Origin: Microbacterium sp. Se63.02b
GTDB taxonomy: Bacteria; Actinomycetota; Actinomycetes; Actinomycetales; Microbacteriaceae
Reading direction: 5' to 3'
NCBI RefSeq assembly: GCF_014171575.1
Contig: NZ_CP050453.1
Location: 1 to 64,000 of the forward strand
DNA: 64,000 bases
Positions 57,265 through 64,000 of this stretch are shown in pieces. The translations under genes were made by a program, and so were the position numbers. The notes under the pieces are model-generated. The model was given only the letters and a program-made list of their open reading frames with translations, did no database searches and was not told the DNA's origin. Positions within the stretch are counted from its first letter, which is position 1. Each line of letters starts with the position of its first letter.

Positions 57265-58501
57265 TCATCCTTCGCGGGCGCTGTTCGCCGCGATCTTCTC
57301 GTCGTCGCGCAGCGGACGCGCGGCGCCGGAGAACAGTCCGGAGAGGACGACGAGTGCGACCAGGATGAACAGCGTGTTCAACAGGCCGATGTGCTCGCTG
57401 ATGATCCCGAGCACGGGGGCCCGCCGAGGAACGCAACGTACCCGATGGTGGCTGCGGCGCTCACGCGAGCCGCGGCCTTGGCGGGGTCGTCCGCGGCAGC
57501 CGACATGCCCAGGGGGAAGCCGAGCGAGGCGCCGACGCCCCACAGCGCCGCTCCGACGAGCACGAGGGGAAGGTCGGCGCGAGGATGAAGAGCAGGATCC
57601 CGGATGCCGCCGTCACGGCGAGGATCCGCAGCACGGCGACCCGGCCGAACCGGTCGACCAGGGGACCTCCGAACAGGCGCACCGTGGTCATGCCGATCGA
57701 GAACACCGCCAGCGCCAGGGCGCCGGTGCCTTCGGTGAATCCGTGCCCCTGCTCCGTGCCGAGGGCGATCCAGTCGTTCGCACCGCCTTCGGCGAATGAC
57801 ATGCCGAGCATCACGGTCCCCAACAGGTAGGTGCGCGGCTCGCGCCACGCCTCGAGTGCGGTGTGCATGCGCTCCCGGAACGGCGGCTTCTCGTGACCTT
57901 CGGGGTCGAGGGCGGCTTCGCGCACTGGTACCTGGAAGTAGCAGGCGACCGCGATCGCGGCGATGAGCATTCCCATGGCCGTGGCGTGGGTCGCGACGTC
58001 GAAGGCCAGCTGCGCCGCGAGCGCACCGATCCCTGCGCCGATGACGGTTCCGAAGCTGAAGAACGCGTGGAACACCGGAAGGATCGTGCGACCCATCTGC
58101 TGCTCGATCGCCGTCGCCTCGACGTTCATCATGACGTCGACCGATCCGTTGCCGAAGCCGAACAGGGCCATGCCGATCAGGACCACGGGCACGGAGCTGA
58201 AGACGTCAGCCCCCAACCCGACGAGGACGATGCCCGCGGCGAAGGTCAGCATCGTGAGGAGCATGCCCCGTCGTGCCCCGGTGCGCGCCATCACGGCGGG
58301 GCCTGTCGAGATGCCGAGGATCGAGGCGACGCCCATGCCGAGCAGGATCAGGCCCACCTGCGCATTGTCGAGGTCGAGCGCCTGCTTGATCCCCGGAACG
58401 CGCGATGCCCAGGTCGCGATCGACAGGCCGCTCGCCAGGAAGATGGCGAAGATCGCGGCGCGCCAGCGGACGAACTGCGAACGGGTGAGGGCTGCATCCA
58501 T
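57265..58501 (-). pseudogene. MFS transporter, two frameshifts
   Basis: A major-facilitator protein with 12 predicted segments, beginning FVRWRAAIFAIFLASGLSIA. Loop motifs MARTGARRGMLL and [10 protein letters not shown] are the family A-type loops. Bases are missing near 57574-57576 and in G5 57415-57419. Correction gives about 412 residues ending NSAREG. It is divergent from a LacI regulator across a 60-bp gap with a palindrome, so the regulator probably controls it. The substrate is unknown, possibly a sugar. Confidence 0.86.
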
Positions 58502-58508
58502 GCCGGAT

Positions 58509-58514
58509 AGCCTA
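58509..58514 (-). promoter_or_regulatory. -10 box of the MFS gene
   Basis: TAGGCT on the minus strand ends 7 nt before the ATG at 58501. Confidence 0.35.
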
Positions 58515-58528
58515 TCGAATCGATTCGA
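58515..58528. promoter_or_regulatory. LacI-type operator between MFS and lacI-like genes
   Basis: TCGAATCGATTCGA is a perfect 14-bp palindrome with a central CG, the usual feature of LacI-family sites. It abuts the MFS -10 box and lies upstream of the regulator start, so it fits repression of the transporter and autoregulation. Confidence 0.6.
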
Positions 58529-58549
58529 CCCAGGGGGGTGGAAGACAGC

Positions 58550-58555
58550 TATCCT
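58550..58555 (+). promoter_or_regulatory. -10 box of the lacI-like gene, leaderless type
   Basis: TATCCT ends exactly 6 nt before the ATG at 58562. Confidence 0.45.
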
Positions 58556-58561
58556 CGAAGT

Positions 58562-59620
58562 ATGAGCAGTCAGGAGACGCCGCGTCGCGCCACGATCGCC
58601 GACGTCGCCCGCGAGGCGGAGTCGCGACGTCCACGGCCTCCGTCGTCTTCAGCGGGAAAGCCAAAGTCGCCCCCGCGACCAGGGAGCGCGTGCTCGCCGC
58701 CGCAGCGGAACTCGGCTACGCGGGGCCCGATCCCCGCGCGGCATCGCTGCGGCGCGGGCGCAGCGGCATCGTGGCCGTCGTGCTGGAGGGCCACCTGCGC
58801 GCGGCGTTCCTCGACCCCGTGACGACGGCGATGATGGACGGACTCACCGACGGACTCGCCGAGCTCAGCTCGGGCATCCTGCTGATGCGCGACGACCCCG
58901 GCGACGACGGAGCGGCGATCGCGAGCGCGCCGGTCGATGCGTTCGTGCTGATCGGATGCTCCGGCCGTACCAGGGCATCCCTCGAGGTCGTCGTCGGTCG
59001 CGGACTGCCCGTCGTCGTCATCGAAGGCGATGCGGGGAGTCGATCCCGCGCATCACGCTCGACAACGCCGCAGCGTCCGCCGACATCGCTCGACACGTGC
59101 ACGATCTCGGTCACCGCGATGTCGCGCTCGTCACGCTCCCGCTCGACACCGACCGTGAACGTGCTCTCATCACCCCGGAGAGGCTCGAAGAGGCGACGGT
59201 CGACGTGACCATCCACCGCCTCGCCGGGACGCGGGAGGTGTTCCCCGACGCACCGGCGATCTCGGCGTCGGGCAGTCTCATCGACGAGGGGTGCTGGTGG
59301 GGAGGATGCTGCTCACCGATCCCGCCACGAGGCCCACAGCCGTTCTCGCACAGAGCGACCTGCTCGCAGTGGGCGTGATCCGTGCCGCGGAAGAGCTGGG
59401 GTTGCGCGTGCCGGAGGACCTCTCGGTCGCCGGGTTCGACGGGATCGCCCTCGACGGCCTCGGCGACCTCAGCCTCACGACCAGCGTGCAGCCCGCCGTG
59501 GAGAAGGGGCGCGCGGCGGGGGAGCAGGTCGCGCGCATGCTGCGCGGCGAGCCGGGCGTCACGCAGCACCTCACCTGCCGGTTCCACGCCGGCACGACGA
59601 CCGCGCGGGCACCGCGCTGA
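58562..59620 (+). pseudogene. LacI-family regulator, three frameshifts
   Basis: A LacI-type sugar-responsive regulator. The HTH reads ATIADVAREAGVATSTASVV after restoring a G at 58618-58619. Two more single G losses are at G4 59034-59037 and G4 59288-59291. The C-terminal ligand domain follows, with VAGFDGIALDGLGDLSLTTS. With three corrections it is one protein of about 353 residues. The errors cluster in G runs and total minus three, so the overall length remains a multiple of three. It faces the MFS gene. Confidence 0.85.
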
Positions 59621-59632
59621 CCGGACCTCCCG

Positions 59633-61131
59633 TCAGCTCCGCAGGGGGCCGAGCGGCAGCGTCACGGTGCCGAAATCGAGGATGCGGTATCGGCCGCAGT
59701 CGACCACCTCATCGGGTACCGCAGGGACGGGCAGGTGCCACGGGACCGTCTGCGCATCCTCCACGAGGAACGACACCTCGCCTGCGTCGAAGTCGCGACG
59801 GTCCACCAGCCACGCATATCCGTTGAGCTCGTGATCGACCTGCACCAGTCGTGCCGGATCCTTGAGGTGCAGTTTCGGCAGCCGAACCGTCCAGAACTGA
59901 CCGCCCCCGATGCGATCCGAGGCATCGACCCACGCGGTCACACAGGTGAGGTCGGGGTCGGCGGCCCCGGCGGCGGACGCCAAGCGGGGGATGCTGAGCG
60001 TGCCCGCGAGCACCAGCAGCACCCCGGTCGCGGCCATGACGAACTTCCGCGTCCGCCGAGGGACTCGCACCGCCTGCGGGGAGGCGACGAGAGCGAGTAC
60101 CGGGGCGAAAGCGAGCGGTTGCAGGTAGCGCGCCGCGTGGGTGCCGAGGGCGACGGCGCCGACCACCACGAGCAGGGGCGTGATCCACGCGAGCGCAGCC
60201 ACGACGCGCGCTCCGTGTCTGTGACCCGCACCGTGCGATGCACGGCGAGCGCGAGGAGAGCGAGGACGATGGCGCCCCCGACGACCCCGGCTGGCGTGGA
60301 CAGGCGGTCTGCGAAGAGGTCGGAGTAGTAGCGGAGGGACTCGGCCCAGCGCTCGGGCTGCACGTAGCCCGCCCCGCTGTTCGTGATCCATGCCTGAAGC
60401 GGAATGCGACCGACAAAGCCGATCGCCGTGCCGCACAGGAGCACGGCGAGGAGCAGTGCAGGTCGGAGCCGTTCCCGCGAGCGGAGGAGCAGCACGGTGA
60501 GCAGCAGCGCGAGCGGAGCCGTCGCCCACGCCGCGTACAGCGGGTTCGAGAGCGTGGAGACAGCCGCCGTGAGCCCCAGAAGAACCAGCATCATGGCACC
60601 GCCGGCGGGGCGATCGACGACCCGCCGCACGAATCCGACGGAGAGGACCGCAGCGATCACGGTGCCGGAATAGTAGGTGGTCGTCAACGAGAGGGAAGCC
60701 AGCTCGAAGGCATCCCGCGATGCCGACGTCTCGGTCATCGCGATCACGGAGAACACCGTGAGGCCGAGAAGAGACCACGCGACGGGCGCTGAACCCGGTC
60801 GCCGTCGGCCAGCCACGAGCCGAAGCGCACCGAAGAGGCCGAGCAGATTGAGCACCGCGTTCACGGCGAGCACGCCGTCGACCTCGAGCGGGAGCAGGGC
60901 GTCGAGACCAGCGAACACCGCCGTCTCCGGGACGAAGAGCACACTCGACAGCGCCCAGTCCGCCGGTCCTCCGGCGAGCAGAGAGCGCGCGAACATCGCC
61001 ACGATCAGGGAATCTCCGTCACGGAACAGCAACTCCGATCGGGCGGAGGAGGCGACCTGTGCCGCGGTGATGAGCGACACCGCGAGGGCACCGGACCACC
61101 CGGCCAGCTCTCGCACCCCAGCCCGCCCCAT
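59633..61131 (-). pseudogene. Polytopic membrane protein (glycosyltransferase-like), one frameshift
   Basis: A membrane protein of about 499 residues after correction, with ten or more hydrophobic segments in the first two thirds and a soluble C-terminal domain (ADPDLTCVTAWVDASDR..., about 130 residues). The early sequence SELLFRDGDSLIVAMFARSLL has an acidic loop like membrane GT39-type glycosyltransferases, but I cannot assign it with confidence. The frame breaks in the GCGCGC stretch at 60203-60212 (one base missing). Function unknown. Confidence 0.65.
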
Positions 61132-61251
61132 GCGCCCACTCTCGCACGATCGTGCAAGCCGTGGACCTCAGAAGCCCTTCGCCCCGGTAAACTGGCCTGA
61201 CACCCGCCCGCCTGTGCCGCATGGCCGACGAGCCCTGAGGGAGCCGCGTAT

Positions 61252-64000
61252 ATGCTGATGCTCCTCGCCGTGTTCCTCCTCGGGTCGCTGTTGATGCCCG
61301 TTCTGGTGCGCTGGCTCGGAGCCCAGGCGTTCGCGATCGCGGCCCTCGTCCCTGCAGCGGCCTTCGTGCACGCACTCGTCATGACACCGCAGGTGCTCGA
61401 CGGACCGGTGCCGTTCGAATCCGTCGAGTGGATCCCGCAGCTCGGTCTCGACCTGTCCATGAACATGGACGTCCTCGGCTGGGTGCTGACGCTCATCGTC
61501 AGCGGCGTGGGAGCCCTGGTGCTCCTCTACTGCCGGTGGTACTTCCACGACGACACCGTCGGCATCGGCCAGTTCGCCGGCGTGCTGCTCGGCTTCGCCG
61601 GTGCGATGTATGGGCTCGTCCTGACCGACGACCTCGTCATGCTCGTCATGTTCTGGGAGGTGACGAGCATCCTCTCGTACCTCCTGATCGGGCACTACCG
61701 TCGTCGAGCCGCCAGCCGACGCGCGGCCCTGCAGGCGCTGCTGGTGACGACGTTGGGCGGACTCGTGATGTTCGTCGGCGTGGTGCTGCTCGTGGTCGAT
61801 ACCGGCACCTCGAGCATCCGCGAGATCCTCGAGATCGCCCCGACAGGTCCGATCGTGGATGCCGCGATCGTCATGCTCCTCGTCGGAGCGATCAGCAAGT
61901 CGGCGTTGTTCCCTTTCCACTTCTGGCTTCCCGGCGCGATGGCGGCCCCCACGCCGGTCAGCGCCTACCTGCACGCCGCGGCGATGGTGAAGGCCGGCAT
62001 CTACCTCATCGCCCGCTTCGCGCCGATCTTCGCGTTCAGCGCGACCTGGCGTCCGATCGTCATCACCCTGGGCATCCTCACGATGCTGCTCGGCGGCATC
62101 CAGGCGCTGCGCGAGACCGACCTCAAGCGCGTGCTGGCGTTCGGCACCGTGAGCCAGCTCGGGTTCTTCGCCGTCGTCGTCGGCTACGGCACCCAGGCGA
62201 CCGCCCTCGCAGGACTCGCGCTGGTCATCGGTCACGCGCTGTTCAAGTCGGCCCTGTTCCTCATCGTCGGCGTGATCGACCGTCAGCTGTCCACGCGTGA
62301 CATCACGGAGCTCTCGGGTGTCGGGCGGCAGGCTCCCGTCATGGCGACGGCGGCATTCATCTCGGTCGCCTCGATGGTCGGTATCGCGCCCACCATCGGT
62401 TTCGTCGCCAAGGAGTCCACACTCACCGCGCTCCTCGACGACGCCCTCGGTGGCTCGCCCTGGGGCCTCGTCGCCCTCATCGGGGTCGTCCTCGGGTCTA
62501 TGCTCACTGCGGCATATGGAGTGCGATTCCTGTGGGGAGCGTTCTGGAAGAAGCGGGACGAGCAGGGCCGGCAAGTGCCGGACACGGCGTGGCCCGACCC
62601 CCGGTCGGCTTCCTCTCGGCGCCGATCATCCTCGCCGGGGTCACACTCGCCGCCGGCATCGGGGCTCCTGCGCTCGACATCGCGCTCCAGGGCTACGCGG
62701 TCACCGCGACCCCGGACTCGACCGCGCGGGCGAGGCCGTCGAAGGGCCGGGGCACCTCGCGCTCTGGCACGGCTTCGAGCCGGCCCTCGGCATCTCGATC
62801 CTGTCGATCCTGCTCGGCATCGGACTGTTCCTCCTCACCCGCAAGACCGGATGGGATCGTAAGGCGCGCGTGCTGCGATTCACCGCAGCAGACGTGTACT
62901 ACTTCGTCGTGCGCGGCGTCGACCGCCTCTCGGTCCTCAGCACCACGTTGACCCAGCGAGGTTCGCTGCCGGTCTACGTCGGCACGATCTTCGTGGTGTT
63001 CGTCGCCGCCGAGGTCACGGCTCTGATCGCCAGCGACATCGACCGCTACAACCTCTCGGCCTGGCACACCCCCGCGCAGATCGTGGTGGCGCCCATCATG
63101 GCCATCGCCGGTGTCTTCGCGGTCCGTGCGCAGAAGCGCTACACGGGGGTCGTGCTCGTCTCGGTCACGGGACTCGGGATGGTGGTGCTGTTCGCGACGA
63201 GCGGCGCCCCCGACCTCGCGCTCACGCAGATCCTGGTCGAGACCGTCACCATGGTCACGTTCGCGCTCGTCCTTCGTCGGCTCCCCGCCCGCATGGGCGA
63301 GCACAACGCTTCCGTCGGGCGGGTCCCCCGTGCGCTCCTGGCCATCGGCGTGGGAGTGACCATGGCCTTCGTCGCGGTCGTCGCGACCCAGTCCCGCGTC
63401 GCAGACCCGATCTCGGAGGCGTTCCCAAGCTCGCGTATGAGATCGGTCATGGCAAGAACGTCGTCAACGTGGCGCTCGTCGACCTGCGTGGCTGGGACAC
63501 GATGGGCGAGCTCTCGGTGCTCGTGCTCGCAGCGACCGGCGTGGCTTCCCTCGTCTTCGTGACGCATCGCGCCGACCTGCTCGCGGCGACGAAGAACCTG
63601 CCGCGGGCGACCCGCAAGGCCGCGCGCAGCAGACCGCTCGTCGAGACCACCGAGGGCATCCGGTTCCAGACCACCGAGAACGAGAGCAGCCCGCGCGCGT
63701 GGCTCGTCGGCGGACAGAAGATGAAGCCGGAGAACAGGTCGATCCTGCTCGAGGTGATCGTCCGCATCCTGTTCCACACGATCATCGTGGTGTCGATCTT
63801 TCTGCTGTTCTCGGGCCACAACCTTCCCGGTGGCGGCTTCGCGGGCGGACTCGTCGCCGGCATGGCACTCGTGATGCGCTACATCGCGGGCGGTCGCTGG
63901 GAGTTGGGCGCTGCGGCCCCGACCGACGCCGGCCGACTGCTCGGCGCAGGGCTCATCCTCGCCGTCGGCACCGCCGTCGTCCCGCTCTTCTTCGGCCTCG
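61252..64000 (+). pseudogene. mrpA: Mrp antiporter subunit A (MrpA/MnhA), partial, three frameshifts
   Basis: MrpA is the largest subunit of the multisubunit Na+/H+ antiporter and is related to NuoL. The N-terminal two thirds have the proton-antiporter motifs MFWEVTSILSYLLIGHY and SALFPFHFWLPGAMAAPTPVSAYLHAAAMVKAG. The C-terminal part carries an MnhB-like region (SGHNLPGGGFAGGLVAGMALV). Single bases are missing at C5 62598-62602, G3 62728-62730 and C3 63424-63426. The gene runs off the window end. GGGAG precedes the ATG. Likely first gene of an mrp operon. Confidence 0.9.

Overview
The window is a GC-rich actinobacterial chromosome segment that opens exactly at the dnaA start codon. The order dnaA-oriC-dnaN-recF-DUF721-gyrB-gyrA-DUF3566, the tRNA-Ile/tRNA-Ala pair, crgA, the sortase/pabA/pknB/pknA/pbpA/rodA/pstP/fhaB/fhaA wall-growth cluster and a NucS mismatch-repair endonuclease point to Actinobacteria. 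Overall gene content looks most like Microbacteriaceae, probably Microbacterium; the genus is my inference and no database search was run.

Layout. 1-10.2 kb: replication initiation and gyrase, with a DnaA-box cluster (oriC) between dnaA and dnaN. 10.3-13.2 kb: a histidine kinase, response regulator and DUF4097 membrane protein in one operon. 13.3-20 kb: tRNA-Ile, tRNA-Ala, then housekeeping genes (HNH nuclease, M24 peptidase, DUF1801, Nudix, YbaK deacylase, cyclophilin, rhomboid, crgA). 19.3-29.8 kb: the envelope growth and Ser/Thr phosphorylation cluster: sortase, pabA-like amidotransferase, two PASTA kinases, PBP, RodA, PP2C phosphatase and two FHA proteins. tRNA-Leu follows. 30.2-37.6 kb: an amino-sugar operon (GntR regulator, ABC importer without ATPase, NagB, BadF-type kinase, NanE, Gfo/Idh oxidoreductase). 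37.6-50.8 kb: accessory genes, including a CYP152-type P450 divergent from an SRPBCC gene, and an operon of a lipoprotein with a VWA domain, a TPM-like membrane protein and an Asp/Glu racemase. 50.8-61.1 kb: an AroE-like dehydrogenase, a cold-shock gene behind a hairpin-rich leader, HAD hydrolase, nucS, a GAP-family protein, a second two-component system, a divergent MFS/LacI pair and a polytopic membrane protein. 61.25 kb to the end: mrpA, which starts a Mrp Na+/H+ antiporter operon and is cut by the window edge.

Two window-wide patterns matter to a reader. First, 16 genes carry a total of 23 single-base frame disruptions, mostly missing G or C bases in short homopolymers, while the reading frames resume perfectly. 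I read these as assembly or sequencing errors, not pseudogenisation, although the genes are typed as pseudogene below. One additional in-frame stop (TAA, 50385-50387) is a substitution-type lesion. Second, at least fourteen genes have a TANNNT-like -10 box ending exactly 6 nt before the start codon (four more at 7 nt), the signature of leaderless transcription; this was also used to choose several starts.

Several palindromic operator candidates lie between regulators and targets (GntR, MarR, LacI, CYP152/SRPBCC). No insertion sequence, prophage or CRISPR array was seen.
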